From positions 1 through 64,000 of the forward strand of contig NZ_JACMYO010000006.1 of assembly GCF_020889685.1 (NCBI RefSeq): DNA of 64,000 bases. The letters are read 5' to 3'. This DNA is from Bradyrhizobium oropedii. Lineage in GTDB: Bacteria; Pseudomonadota; Alphaproteobacteria; Rhizobiales; Xanthobacteraceae. A program made the translations under genes and the position numbers. A model generated the notes under the pieces. That model worked only from the letters and a program-made list of their open reading frames with translations, did not search any database and had not been told where the DNA came from. This document shows positions 25,768 to 34,568 of the stretch, one piece after another (the first letter of the stretch is position 1; every line of letters starts with the position of its first letter).

Positions 25768-27825
25768 TCAGGTCCGAGAACGGTATTGGTGCAATTTGCG
25801 ATACAGCGTGGCGCGCGAAAGCCCGAGCTTCTCTGCAGCGGCGGCAATGTTACCGCCTGCATTCGCGACCGCCCTCTCGATGGCACGCCGTTCCACTTCG
25901 TCGAAACGTGCGATCTCGTCGCCTTCCGATCCCGTCGAGCGATGCGCCGCCTGCATGGACACCGAGGAGGGTTCAGCCGACGCCGCTTCCGCGAAATCCT
26001 CCGGCAAATCTTTGGGAGCGACGATGCCGGTGATCGTCATCAGCACGAGGTTCTCAACCAGATTGCGCAGCTCGCGAACATTCCCCGGCCAGCTATAGCG
26101 CCGCAGCAACTCCATCGTCGCTGACTCGAAATGTAGCGGTTGGGTGCTGTAAGTCTCCGCAAATTGCCTGTTGAAATGATCGATCAGGATATCGACATCG
26201 CCCAGGCGCTCACGAAGTGGCGGGATGGTGAACTTGACGACGCCGATCCGGAAGTACAGGTCCTTGCGAAAACGTCCCTCCGCCACTTCCTGCTTCAGAT
26301 TCCGATTGGTCGACGCGACGAGTCGGACGTCCACAGGTCGCGCCTTGCTGTCACCAAGCCTGTACACCGCGCGCTCCTCCAGCACACGGAGCAGGTAAGG
26401 CTGCAAGTCCATCGGCATCTCGCCGATCTCGTCAAGGCTGAGCACGCCGCCATTGGCGAACTCAAACCGTCCGGGCCTGCCCTCGCGCGTCGCGCCGGTA
26501 TAAGCACCCGGCGCATGCCCGAACAATTCGCCGCCGAGAAGCTCCTTGGAGACCGCACCGCAATTGAAGGCAACGAATGGCTCCTTGCCCGTATTCTGGC
26601 TCGCGGCGTGAACCAGACGGGCGAAGAGTTCCTTGCCGACGCCAGTCTCACCCTCGAGCAGGATTGCCGTTCGTCCAAGTGCCGCCCGCTCAATCTTCTC
26701 GATCGTTTGCACCAACGCGTCACTGCATCCGACAATCGCTTCCTTCGCCGAGACAAGTGCGGCGCGGGCTGCTGGCGACATCTGGGATCGGGCAAGACTG
26801 GCGCGTGGCTTCGCCGCGAGCACAAGCATCGCGCCCTTCACCACGCCGTCGACCACCAATGGCTCGATCCGCTGCTCGCGCAGTTCCTCGGGCAGCCCCT
26901 TGACGAGGTCTCTCGCCAGAAAGCCCTCGTCACTTGGGAGAAGCTGCTGCCCGATACTCAAGTCATGCGACTGCGCAATCCGGTGCCAGCGAACGGATGC
27001 CATGTCGTTGTGGTGAATGACCCGGCCGAACCGGTCGAGAATGACGACGCCGTCAGCGCTGTTCATTCCCGGCATTCGGGAAATGCTCGCCTCGAGAAGC
27101 CGCATTCTCTCGATGCGGACCTTTTCCGAGAGCGCCAGTTCGATGTGATGAGCCGCGACCACTGCCAAGGCTACATTGTGCCGGTGAAAGATTGCCTGAG
27201 GTCCGGAAAAGTCTACGATGCCGATGATGCTTCCGTTTATCGGACTACGAATGGGGCTACCGACACAAGTCCATGCCTTGATGCCTTCGGAGAAATGCTC
27301 GGCCGCATGGACATGAACCGGCTTTCCCGTGACCAGCGCTGTACCGATGCCATTGGTGCCGGTGACCGCTTCACCCCAGGCCGCGCCGGCTTCCAGGCGA
27401 ATATCGTGCCCTGCGTCAATGGTCCGCCGATCGCCCCCGACCTCCAGCACGACGCCGTTCCTGTCGGTGATGACGACCATCGTCGCGGCATCACCAAGCA
27501 CTTCGGCAATGCGGCGGAAGGTCTCGGCGCTCGAACCAAGCAGGTCATCGTTCTTCAAACGCAGTTCATAGAGATCATCCGGCGAGGCGAGGAGATTACT
27601 GCCCTTACCACGAGCATCGACCCCGGACTTGACACTGCGTTGCCATGACTCCTCGATGAGGCCGCGCACCGGGGCGTTTTCGCGCCTCAGGTCTCCGAAG
27701 GTCAGGAAATTTTCCCATGCCTTGTTGGTTTCGTCCTCATCGTATGGCCGCCCCTGCTCCGCCTCTGAAGCTTTGTAGCCTTCCAGGGAAAACGGCGGCT
27801 TGGCCATGAGCGTTTCCGTCAGCAT
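25768..27825 (-). CDS. Sigma-54-dependent activator, AcoR/MimR type
   Basis: A 685-residue enhancer-binding protein. An N-terminal GAF-type sensor region spans about residues 60-240 (TVTGTNGIGTAL, AEHFSEGIKAWTCVGSPI, typical of AcoR), followed by a second sensor segment. The AAA+ domain from about 355 has Walker A GETGVGKE, the sigma-54 contact loop GAYTGA (a common variant of GAFTGA) and Walker B GGVLSLDEIGEMP. A Fis-type helix-turn-helix closes it (NIAAAAEKLGLSRATLYRKL). ATG 27825 is used; ATG 27807 is an alternative. It lies downstream of the monooxygenase cluster, whose mimA and adh promoters are of sigma-54 type, so it is the likely activator. Confidence 0.9.
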   Translation of the reverse strand: MLTETLMAKPPFSLEGYKASEAEQGRPYDEDETNKAWENFLTFGDLRRENAPVRGLIEESWQRSVKSGVDARGKGSNLLASPDDLYELRLKNDDLLGSSAETFRRIAEVLGDAATMVVITDRNGVVLEVGGDRRTIDAGHDIRLEAGAAWGEAVTGTNGIGTALVTGKPVHVHAAEHFSEGIKAWTCVGSPIRSPINGSIIGIVDFSGPQAIFHRHNVALAVVAAHHIELALSEKVRIERMRLLEASISRMPGMNSADGVVILDRFGRVIHHNDMASVRWHRIAQSHDLSIGQQLLPSDEGFLARDLVKGLPEELREQRIEPLVVDGVVKGAMLVLAAKPRASLARSQMSPAARAALVSAKEAIVGCSDALVQTIEKIERAALGRTAILLEGETGVGKELFARLVHAASQNTGKEPFVAFNCGAVSKELLGGELFGHAPGAYTGATREGRPGRFEFANGGVLSLDEIGEMPMDLQPYLLRVLEERAVYRLGDSKARPVDVRLVASTNRNLKQEVAEGRFRKDLYFRIGVVKFTIPPLRERLGDVDILIDHFNRQFAETYSTQPLHFESATMELLRRYSWPGNVRELRNLVENLVLMTITGIVAPKDLPEDFAEAASAEPSSVSMQAAHRSTGSEGDEIARFDEVERRAIERAVANAGGNIAAAAEKLGLSRATLYRKLHQYRSRT

Positions 27826-27928
27826 TGGAGCACCATACGTCCGTTGGCAAACAGCAACCCGATCGGCAAACACGAACTGAGCCGGATCCCAGCAGGGTCG
27901 TTCTCCCTGCGGGCTCCGCTCACGCAGA

Positions 27929-28423
27929 TCATTCGACGCTTCTGGAGATCGCGTCCAGGCCGAGGCGGCCAGAGATGATCTGTTCCAAGTGGGCTTCCGA
28001 CGTCTCGTCGGGCACACTCACTCCCTCAAGGTCGGCCAGGACCCTGTGCAATTCGTCGTCGAGCGGCTCGAAGATCCCGTTCTCCCGTGTCGCCAGCGCG
28101 AAGTATCGCGATTGGCCGTTGCCGCGCAGTTCGCCGACAAAATCGAGCTGCCGCCCCGATGCGAGATCGGCAATCACGACGCGACCGTTACGGCTGATTC
28201 GCACATAGGGCTCGACCTCTTTTGGGCGAGCCGGCGGCGTGGACCAGAGCTTGCCCGAGGGCTCGGGCTGCGGAGGCGGCGTCGGGTTGCGCAATTGCTG
28301 CCAACGCCCGAGTGTCAGATGATTGGCGAGCGCGTTGATCGTCGTGCGGTTCTTCTGAAGGAAATCCTTGGCCGCCACCTCTTCCCGGTGCGGACCGTCG
28401 CGTTTGGAGATGATGTAGACCAT
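27929..28423 (-). CDS. Protein of unknown function, first gene of the activator operon
   Basis: A 164-residue soluble protein starting MVYIISKRDGPHREEVAAKD behind a strong AGGAGGAAAAGG site. A Pro-rich linker (NPTPPPQPEPSG) divides a helical N-terminal part from a beta-rich C-terminal part (PYVRISRNGRVVIADLASGRQLDFVGELRG). It precedes the sigma-54 activator by about 100 bases and has a sigma-70-like promoter and a structured leader in front. I do not recognise a family; conservation next to mim-type activators would be informative. Confidence 0.65.
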   Translation of the reverse strand: MVYIISKRDGPHREEVAAKDFLQKNRTTINALANHLTLGRWQQLRNPTPPPQPEPSGKLWSTPPARPKEVEPYVRISRNGRVVIADLASGRQLDFVGELRGNGQSRYFALATRENGIFEPLDDELHRVLADLEGVSVPDETSEAHLEQIISGRLGLDAISRSVE

Positions 28424-28452
28424 GTCCCTTTTCCTCCTGCCCGGCTGATCGG

Positions 28453-28492
28453 ATGAGCCTGGAGGCTTGTTACACTGCCTCCTTCGGCTCAT
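28453..28492 (-). promoter_or_regulatory. Strong hairpin in the leader of the activator operon
   Basis: ATGAGCC and GGAGGC pair with GCCTCC and GGCTCAT around a ten-base loop, with small internal mismatches. No U-run follows. It lies between a sigma-70-like promoter and the ribosome site of the 28423 gene, so it would sit at the 5' end of the mRNA and may stabilise it or serve as a weak terminator of the aquaporin transcript. Confidence 0.5.
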
Positions 28493-28507
28493 GCCGGGAC
28501 TTTCAAG

Positions 28508-28535
28508 ATTGTAACCCGTTCCGGATCGTTGTCAC
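28508..28535 (-). promoter_or_regulatory. Putative sigma-70 promoter of the activator operon
   Basis: On the minus strand GTGACA (28535-28530) and TACAAT (28513-28508) are separated by 16 bases, each one mismatch from consensus. The predicted start is near 28500, about 75 bases upstream of ATG 28423. It would let the activator be made independently of the monooxygenase operon. Confidence 0.4.
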
Positions 28536-28563
28536 GGTGCAATCAATCATGCGATCGCGAACG

Positions 28564-29244
28564 TCACGCCGCCGCAACCATCTGGCGTGTCACCCCCGCC
28601 TTGAAGACGTAACCGGACAGTGCGGCCCCCAGGCACGGCGCTACAAAATAGAGCCACACCTGTGACAGCGCATCGGAGCCAGCAAACAATGCAGGCCCCA
28701 GCGATCGCGCCGGATTGACCGACGAGCCCGACACGGCAATGCCGGCGAGATGGATCGCGACCAACGTCAGACCGATCACCAACCCGGCATAGGCCGACGC
28801 CGCTCCGTTTTGCGTCGCACCAAGGATCACCGTCAGAAACAGGAACGTTGCCGACGCTTCGAACACGAACGCGGATAGAACACCGTACTGGCCCCAGCCA
28901 TTCTGGCCAAAGCCGTTCGCCGCGACGTCGTAGCCTCCGACCTTGCCTTCGGCGATCAGGTACAGCACGGCTGCAGCCGCGATTCCCCCGATGAACTGCG
29001 CAACGATATAGCCGGAGAAATCCCGCGGCGACATCCGCCCGGCGACGAGCATCCCGAGGCTGACCGCCGGATTGAGATGAGCACCGGAGATATGACCGAT
29101 CGAATAGGCCATTGCGACCACGGTCAGGCCGAATGCGAACGCGACGCCCAGCAAGCCGACCTCGGCCCGCATGAAGATCACGGTCGCGCAGCCAAAGAAC
29201 ACCAACGCGAACGTACCGATAAATTCCGCAACATACTTCTGCAT
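28564..29244 (-). CDS. Aquaporin (MIP family, AqpZ-like)
   Basis: A 226-residue membrane channel with six hydrophobic segments and both NPA loops: SGAHLNPAVS in the first half and GSSVNPARS in the second, the latter with the selectivity-filter Arg. Length and motif spacing suit a water-type channel rather than GlpF. ATG 29244 follows a strong GGGAGGGGGAGTT site. It is 110 bases downstream of the groEL of the monooxygenase cluster, same strand. It may help small neutral solutes such as alcohols or ketones cross the membrane, but this is only suggested by context. Confidence 0.92.
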   Translation of the reverse strand: MQKYVAEFIGTFALVFFGCATVIFMRAEVGLLGVAFAFGLTVVAMAYSIGHISGAHLNPAVSLGMLVAGRMSPRDFSGYIVAQFIGGIAAAAVLYLIAEGKVGGYDVAANGFGQNGWGQYGVLSAFVFEASATFLFLTVILGATQNGAASAYAGLVIGLTLVAIHLAGIAVSGSSVNPARSLGPALFAGSDALSQVWLYFVAPCLGAALSGYVFKAGVTRQMVAAA

Positions 29245-29354
29245 AACTCCCCCTCCCTGGTGATGGATTCGATATCGAGACTTCTGTCCGCCTGGTCGCG
29301 GCGCGCGCCGTCGCTTGAGGCGGCGTGATGGAACCCGGACCGCGTACGCGTGCC

Positions 29355-30986
29355 TCATGCGCGGCCAAGCTTCTCCGCTCCGCCGCCCAGTGCCGGCCCC
29401 TGTGTCGGATCGATGTACTCCGGCACATCGGCAATCAGGGTGTTGGTTGTCAGCACCAGCGTGGCGACGGAAGCGGCGTTTCGAAGCGCCGTATAGGTCA
29501 CCCGGACGGGGTCGACGATGCCGGCCGACACCATGTCGATGAATACACCGTTGGCAGCATCGAACCCGACGCCCGACCGGGAGCTCTGCAGGTCGGCCAC
29601 GACCTTCTCCGCATCATGGCCGGCATTCCGTGCAATGAAAGCGGCGGGACGCGACAGGGTTTCACGCACCAGCTTGATGCCCTCACCCAGATCGCCATTG
29701 ATGTTGCCAAGCGTCCGCGTCACCACCGGCGCACACTGCGCCAACGCGGTGCCGCCACCAGGCACGATGCCCTCTTCGGCTGCGGCCCGCGCCGCACTGA
29801 GCGCATCGTCGATCAACTGGATCGTCCGCTTCTGCTCCACCGGAGTGACGCCGCCTGCCAGGATCACGGCCGTCCCACCCGACAACTTTGCCAGCCGCTC
29901 CTTGAGCTTGTCCTGTTCGATGTTCGGCGGTGCCAGATCGTGCTGCTTGGCCACCTGTTGGCGCCGCGCGGCGATCGCCGCATCGTCGCCGCCGCCCCGA
30001 ATGATCACCGTTTCGCGTGCGCTGGCCCGCACCTGCCGTGCGGTTCCGAGATCGTCAAGGCCGGCCTCTTCCAGTCTGCCGCCGAGTTCGCGCGCGATGA
30101 CCCGTCCACCGGTGATGATGGCGAGATCGTCCATCATCGCCTTGCGCCAATGACCATAATCAGGCGGATTGACCACCAGGACCTTGCCGCGATTGTCATC
30201 GCCAAGCAGCGTGACGACCACTTCCGGCGCGATCTCCTCGGCGACGATGACAAGCGGCCGCCCGGCCGCGGCGACGGTCGCGCGTAACGCCGCCAGCTCG
30301 GCCGGCGTTTTGATCTTCAGGTCGGTCAGAAGAATGTAGGGCTGATCGAGCACCACCTCCATCTTTTCGACATCCGTCACCATGTGGTGCGAGATATAAC
30401 CGCGATCGAACGACATGCCTTCGACGACTTCGAGCGTCGTACTGGTCGTCAGCCCGTAGTCGGAGCTGATGATGCCATCCTTTCCGACGCGCTGGACTGC
30501 CTCCGCAATCAGACCGCCCAGATGGGCGTCGGTTGACGCAATCGTGGCCACCGCCTCCAGTGTCTTGCGGTCCGAAACGGCAATTGCCGAGCTCTTCAGG
30601 GCTTCAACGACAACCTCAACGGCCCGGTCGATCCCTTTGCAGAGATCGACGGCCTTGGCGCCGCGCTCCAGTGCAGCAACTCCTCCCTGGATGAGGCCAT
30701 TTGCAAGCACCATGGCGGTGGTCGTGCCGTCGCCAGCGACCTCGTTGGTCTGCATCGAGACCTCGCGCACCACCTGCGCACCCATGTTCTCGAAGCGATC
30801 AGGCAGTTCGATTTCGGAGGCAATGGTGACGCCATCGCGCGAGACGATGGGCGTGCCGATCGGCCTGTCGACCATCGCGTTCATGCCCTTGGGACCGAGG
30901 GTCGATTCGACCGCCGCTGCAAGCTTCTGGACCCCGCGCGCGAGAGCACGGCGGGCTTCGGTATGATGTAGTAATACTTTCGGCAT
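29355..30986 (-). CDS. GroEL-type chaperonin dedicated to the diiron monooxygenase (MimG-like)
   Basis: A 543-residue Hsp60 with the nucleotide motifs TLGPKGMNAMVD, GDGTTTAMVLA and GGGTALAQCAP. It lacks the GGM-rich C-terminal tail of housekeeping GroEL and ends GPALGGGAEKLGRA; no groES lies beside it. In Mycobacterium smegmatis the mim cluster includes a GroEL-like protein, MimG, needed for productive folding of the monooxygenase, and this gene holds the matching position in the cluster. ATG 30986 follows GGGAGTGAAG. It differs from housekeeping copies in many substitutions (for example NEVAGDG in place of NDVAGDG). Confidence 0.92.
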   Translation of the reverse strand: MPKVLLHHTEARRALARGVQKLAAAVESTLGPKGMNAMVDRPIGTPIVSRDGVTIASEIELPDRFENMGAQVVREVSMQTNEVAGDGTTTAMVLANGLIQGGVAALERGAKAVDLCKGIDRAVEVVVEALKSSAIAVSDRKTLEAVATIASTDAHLGGLIAEAVQRVGKDGIISSDYGLTTSTTLEVVEGMSFDRGYISHHMVTDVEKMEVVLDQPYILLTDLKIKTPAELAALRATVAAAGRPLVIVAEEIAPEVVVTLLGDDNRGKVLVVNPPDYGHWRKAMMDDLAIITGGRVIARELGGRLEEAGLDDLGTARQVRASARETVIIRGGGDDAAIAARRQQVAKQHDLAPPNIEQDKLKERLAKLSGGTAVILAGGVTPVEQKRTIQLIDDALSAARAAAEEGIVPGGGTALAQCAPVVTRTLGNINGDLGEGIKLVRETLSRPAAFIARNAGHDAEKVVADLQSSRSGVGFDAANGVFIDMVSAGIVDPVRVTYTALRNAASVATLVLTTNTLIADVPEYIDPTQGPALGGGAEKLGRA

Positions 30987-31108
30987 TGGCTTCACTCCCA
31001 GGCGGTCGGGTCTTGTTGTCTGATTGGGCGGACGTGCTGACCGCTCCGGTTCTTGGCGCTTCCGGGCAGCGCGCTGAACGCACTCCCCACGCTTCCGCTT
31101 CTCAAAGG

Positions 31109-31912
31109 TCAGGTGCTGCCTGATGGAGCAGCACAGCGGCTGCCGCAGCCCCCGCACGGTGACGGTGTCCGTCCAGGACTGCCGTCGGCGAATTCGCGAT
31201 TGCGGACGGCAAGAAGGCCTCTGCACAATGAGCTGTTGAACTCCATATTGATGCGCACTCCCCGCAACCGCTGCAGATAGGACGCTAGTTCGTGCCGTCT
31301 GATGGGGGCGCCCTCGTAGGCCACAAACGCACGATCCTCCGGGAGGCAAGCCAGACCCACTTCAATCAGAAGCTCGCGATAGCGGGGCTTCTGGCGCGCA
31401 ACGTCCGGCGAAGCGAACTCGACCTCGTCAAAGCTATGCAGACTCATCCGGCAGATCTCCGGATCCTCATAACCCAGCCCCCGCAAGGCCAGGATCATGA
31501 TCTCCTGGCGCCGCTCGAACGCCTTGCGGCGGAACTTGTCCCGCAATTCGTCAAGCGAGCCTGCCGGCGCAAACTCCCTGAGTGCATCGGCGAATGACCG
31601 GCCTTCGCGGACACCACGGTTGATCTCGTCTGCGACCATATGGTCCCGAAGCTGCGGCCGCGCCTCGCGAACCCACGGCAGCGACGACACCGCCCGACGC
31701 ATGTCGTCGGCCATGAGGAACGCGAAGTTCGCCGAACACCAGTAGGTCGGCAACCGAAAGACGATATCGACATCGCCATCGTCACCGACGGTAACATGCT
31801 CGACGAATCCGAGATCGGTCACCGACTCGTCGAGTTCGGGGTCTGTGACCAACGCGAGGCGCTGCCACACCTCGCTGGTCCTTCGGTCATGCTTCAAGAG
31901 CGGCGCGTTCAT
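31109..31912 (-). CDS. MIP18/DUF59-domain metal-sulfur protein of the monooxygenase cluster
   Basis: A 267-residue protein. Residues about 13-95 form a MIP18/DUF59 domain (ALVTDPELDESVTDLGFVEHV; PTYWCSANF with a Cys in the usual place). The C-terminal half is specific and ends in a Cys-rich tail, CGGCGSRC. DUF59 proteins help build Fe-S or other metal centres, so it may aid assembly of the diiron site or the reductase cluster. It starts six bases after the amidohydrolase stop. Relatives recur in propane/acetone monooxygenase clusters, which supports a maturation role. Confidence 0.8.
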   Translation of the reverse strand: MNAPLLKHDRRTSEVWQRLALVTDPELDESVTDLGFVEHVTVGDDGDVDIVFRLPTYWCSANFAFLMADDMRRAVSSLPWVREARPQLRDHMVADEINRGVREGRSFADALREFAPAGSLDELRDKFRRKAFERRQEIMILALRGLGYEDPEICRMSLHSFDEVEFASPDVARQKPRYRELLIEVGLACLPEDRAFVAYEGAPIRRHELASYLQRLRGVRINMEFNSSLCRGLLAVRNREFADGSPGRTPSPCGGCGSRCAAPSGST

Positions 31913-31918
31913 GTGATG

Positions 31919-32941
31919 TCATCCCGCCGCGGTCGCATAAGCACCCTTGGCAAGCTTTGCCTTCTGCGCCTCGACATCCACGCCATAAAGGCGCGCGGCG
32001 TTGAGACCGAGTATCTTCTTTTTGGCTTGCGGCGTCAGATCGACACCGTGCTCCTGCTTCAGGTCCTCCGGCAGCTCGAAGTTCCAGAACTTCTCGACCA
32101 GCCAGCGGGGCGTCCAGATGGCGTAGTCGCTGCCGAACAGAATCTTGTCCTCGCCGACCCAGAACAGCAATTCGCTAATCACTTCCGCGAAGTACCGGGG
32201 ACGTCCGTGAATGAACGGAAGCGCGACTGCAAGGCCGCCATAGACATTGGTCTCCTGGACGGCGATCCAGCAGAAATCGTCGAGTCTGGGCAGACCGCAG
32301 TGCTCGATTATGAAATTCAGTCCCTGGAAGTCGGTCGCCGCGTGATCGACGTCGTGAACATCGAACGCATCCTTGTCCAGCGGGATGATGGTCGGCCCCT
32401 TGTGAACGTGGATGTTCGTGATGCCGAGCTTCTGGCAGAGCTCGAAGCAACGATAGGCGTTCGGATCGGTGAGCTTCCAGCCCCGCGACTCGCCCTTCCA
32501 TTCGGCGGTGTAGAGCTTGACGCCCTTGATGCCGAACGTTTCCTTCATGTAGTGGATGTATTCCAGCGCCCGCTCACCGTCGCGTGGATCAAAGGCCCCG
32601 TTGACGATGAAACGGTCCTTGTACTTCTTCGCCATCTCGGCGTTGCGGTCGATGGTGTTGAAGCCACTCTTGTAGAATTCCGCGAGATAGGTCGACTGCA
32701 CGATGGCCATGTCATCCGGACCGTCGACGAACAGGTCGCGGTACATCTGCTCGGCGCTGTATTTCTCGAACTGGTCCTTGGGCCAGAGCTTGTCTTTTGG
32801 GCTAAGCGAGGTGTGGTACGCGTAGAAGCAATCAATGAACTGCTTGCCGTGAATGTTGAGCTGGTTCGCCGGACTGCCGTCCCAGAAGTGGGTATGACCG
32901 TCGATGACGAAGACTTCCTCGCCCGTGGGAGTTATGAACAT
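31919..32941 (-). CDS. Amidohydrolase-family protein of the monooxygenase cluster
   Basis: A 340-residue metal-dependent hydrolase of the amidohydrolase_2 family. The metal motif DGHTHFW lies at residues 14-20; later His-rich segments IHVHKGP and IIEHCGLPRL and the terminal GSDYAIW supply the other ligands. GGAG precedes ATG 32941. It is a fixed member of mim-type clusters, between mimD and the DUF59 gene. The reaction is unknown; a decarboxylase or a role in maturation are alternatives to hydrolysis. A strong hairpin lies in the 118-base gap after mimD. Confidence 0.88.
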   Translation of the reverse strand: MFITPTGEEVFVIDGHTHFWDGSPANQLNIHGKQFIDCFYAYHTSLSPKDKLWPKDQFEKYSAEQMYRDLFVDGPDDMAIVQSTYLAEFYKSGFNTIDRNAEMAKKYKDRFIVNGAFDPRDGERALEYIHYMKETFGIKGVKLYTAEWKGESRGWKLTDPNAYRCFELCQKLGITNIHVHKGPTIIPLDKDAFDVHDVDHAATDFQGLNFIIEHCGLPRLDDFCWIAVQETNVYGGLAVALPFIHGRPRYFAEVISELLFWVGEDKILFGSDYAIWTPRWLVEKFWNFELPEDLKQEHGVDLTPQAKKKILGLNAARLYGVDVEAQKAKLAKGAYATAAG

Positions 32942-33018
32942 GATGGTCTCCAGGAATTTTGATAAGCTCTGTTCGATCAATCCACGCACTGTCGCTGCGC
33001 GAACACTTTGGAAGCGGT

Positions 33019-33046
33019 GGGGCCGCACCACTGAGGATGCGGCCCC
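33019..33046 (-). terminator. Hairpin between mimD and the amidohydrolase gene
   Basis: A perfect nine-base stem GGGGCCGCA/TGCGGCCCC with a ten-base loop, 14 bases after the mimD stop. There is no U-run, so partial termination or an RNA-processing stop is more likely than full termination. It would give more mimABCD than downstream mRNA. Confidence 0.5.
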
Positions 33047-33059
33047 CAGTCAGGGAGCT

Positions 33060-33431
33060 TCACTCGATGTATTCGAAGACCTCGTCCATGTTTCCGAACA
33101 GTGTCACCGTGTTGTCGTCGATGCGCACCATCCGGCCGTAATGGGTCGAGGTATTCACTTCGAATATCTCGGCCGTCATGTCCTTTCCGAGGATGTCACT
33201 GATCTCATCCATCTTGAAGATCAGCTTGCCCTCGCCGTCGATGCGGATCAGGGCCGGCTGGTAGGTCACGGTGACGTTCGGCTTCTTGCCCATGAATTCG
33301 GCGATGGCGCGTGCCTCGACGCTGTCGTTCATGGTGACGCCGCACTGATGGGAAATCGTCTGTTCAAAACGAAGATCCCCCATCTTCTGGAAGATGTTCT
33401 GGTTGGTCGCACTTCTTGAAGCAACAGACAT
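33060..33431 (-). CDS. mimD: Diiron monooxygenase coupling (effector) protein, MmoB/DmpM family
   Basis: A 123-residue coupling protein without cofactors that binds the hydroxylase and tunes oxygen activation. The MmoB/DmpM core is seen as VGVTM-type segment CGVTMNDSVEARAIAEFMG and TVTYQPALIRIDGEGKLIFKMDEI. AAGGAG precedes ATG 33431. It lies six bases after mimC. Order A-B-C-D matches the mim/prm clusters of actinobacteria. Confidence 0.88.
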   Translation of the reverse strand: MSVASRSATNQNIFQKMGDLRFEQTISHQCGVTMNDSVEARAIAEFMGKKPNVTVTYQPALIRIDGEGKLIFKMDEISDILGKDMTAEIFEVNTSTHYGRMVRIDDNTVTLFGNMDEVFEYIE

Positions 33432-33437
33432 TGCAAT

Positions 33438-34508
33438 TTACTCCTTGGGAAGGACGAGACCGAGCTCGCCGAGGATCTTCTTGATACGTTCGACCGACTG
33501 GGCGCGGACGTCAGCGTACTGCACCGGCTTCGAATGCGGCTGCGACCAGACCGGCTGCAGTCCGGCGGCCGCCTTGTTGGCCAGCGCCACGTGCTTGTTC
33601 ACCCAGCCCTGGAACAGCTTCTTGTTGTGCGCGGCATGCTGATTGTCGGTTACCAGCAGATGCATCAGGTCGATCGTGTTGGCGAGGTTGCGCTCATAGT
33701 CGGCCTCGGCCGCCGAAATCACCGCCGGCGTGATGAAATCGCCGTTCGGCGAGCCGACCTGCATCAGGAAGCCGCTGCGGAACAGTTCGCCGACCAGCGG
33801 CTCGAATACGATGTTGGTGGCTAAGTACTGCTCGAGATAGTCGGCCGACCCCATGATCGATTCGATCGCTTCGCGGGTGCCCTGCCAGCCCTTGTCCTCC
33901 AGCCACATCCGCTTGCCCGCGGCGTCGTCGAAGCCCGGAATGTCCATTCCGATCTCGGCGAGATAGAGCGTGATGTCCTGGGCGAGACGAAGCTTGTAGG
34001 ACGAGTTCGTCAGCGTCGCGTTGTTGATCATCTGGGTGTAGCCGTAGCGCTGAGCCTGCATCAGCGACGTGCCGAGCCCGAACTCGGCATGTTTCCACGC
34101 GCCGAGGTGGTTTTGCAGGATCTTGACCCAAGCCTTGTCGAAGCCCTTCGGCGCGCCGGACTTGCGGCCGTTGGCGATCACCGACTGCACCATGGTCTCG
34201 ATCTTGGACTGGCGCTGGTAGTGGGTGCGCTCCCATTCCTGGTCGGGCGCACGGAAGGCATGCCAGTTCGAGCTCAGCGCGGCCGTGTTGTCCTTGGTGT
34301 AGGCCCCCTTCCCGTTAGGGAAGGAGATGATCCAGTCCTGCAGCAGATAGCGCTCCGGATCGGGCTGAACGTCTACGGTCACGTCCTCATAGTGCGTCGC
34401 CCGCTTGCTGCGAGGCTCGAAATAGCGGTACTTGCGGCTGTCGGAATCCGGAAATATCGCAGCGCCTGCTGCACCGGATTTCGCTGGAATACTTTGAACG
34501 GCAGTCAT
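33438..34508 (-). CDS. mimC: Diiron monooxygenase hydroxylase, beta subunit
   Basis: A 356-residue beta subunit of the (alpha-beta) hydroxylase, ferritin-like fold but without the diiron ligands of the alpha subunit. Typical features are the N-terminal KRATHYEDVTVDVQPDPERY, SFPNGKGAYTKDNTAALSSNWHAFRAPDQ and HLGAWKHAEFGL. It is structural and supports the alpha subunit. It lies between the reductase and the coupling protein, as in prmABCD/mimABCD. Confidence 0.9.
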   Translation of the reverse strand: MTAVQSIPAKSGAAGAAIFPDSDSRKYRYFEPRSKRATHYEDVTVDVQPDPERYLLQDWIISFPNGKGAYTKDNTAALSSNWHAFRAPDQEWERTHYQRQSKIETMVQSVIANGRKSGAPKGFDKAWVKILQNHLGAWKHAEFGLGTSLMQAQRYGYTQMINNATLTNSSYKLRLAQDITLYLAEIGMDIPGFDDAAGKRMWLEDKGWQGTREAIESIMGSADYLEQYLATNIVFEPLVGELFRSGFLMQVGSPNGDFITPAVISAAEADYERNLANTIDLMHLLVTDNQHAAHNKKLFQGWVNKHVALANKAAAGLQPVWSQPHSKPVQYADVRAQSVERIKKILGELGLVLPKE

Positions 34509-34568
34509 GGTCGTCTTCCTCCTCCCTTGGTGGGCTCTGTAAAAGGCACGGTCGCTATTCGAAAACTC

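Noticed and set aside
26140..27648. 502-codon open frame on the plus strand.
   Set aside because: It is antisense to the sigma-54 activator; no domain and no ribosome site.
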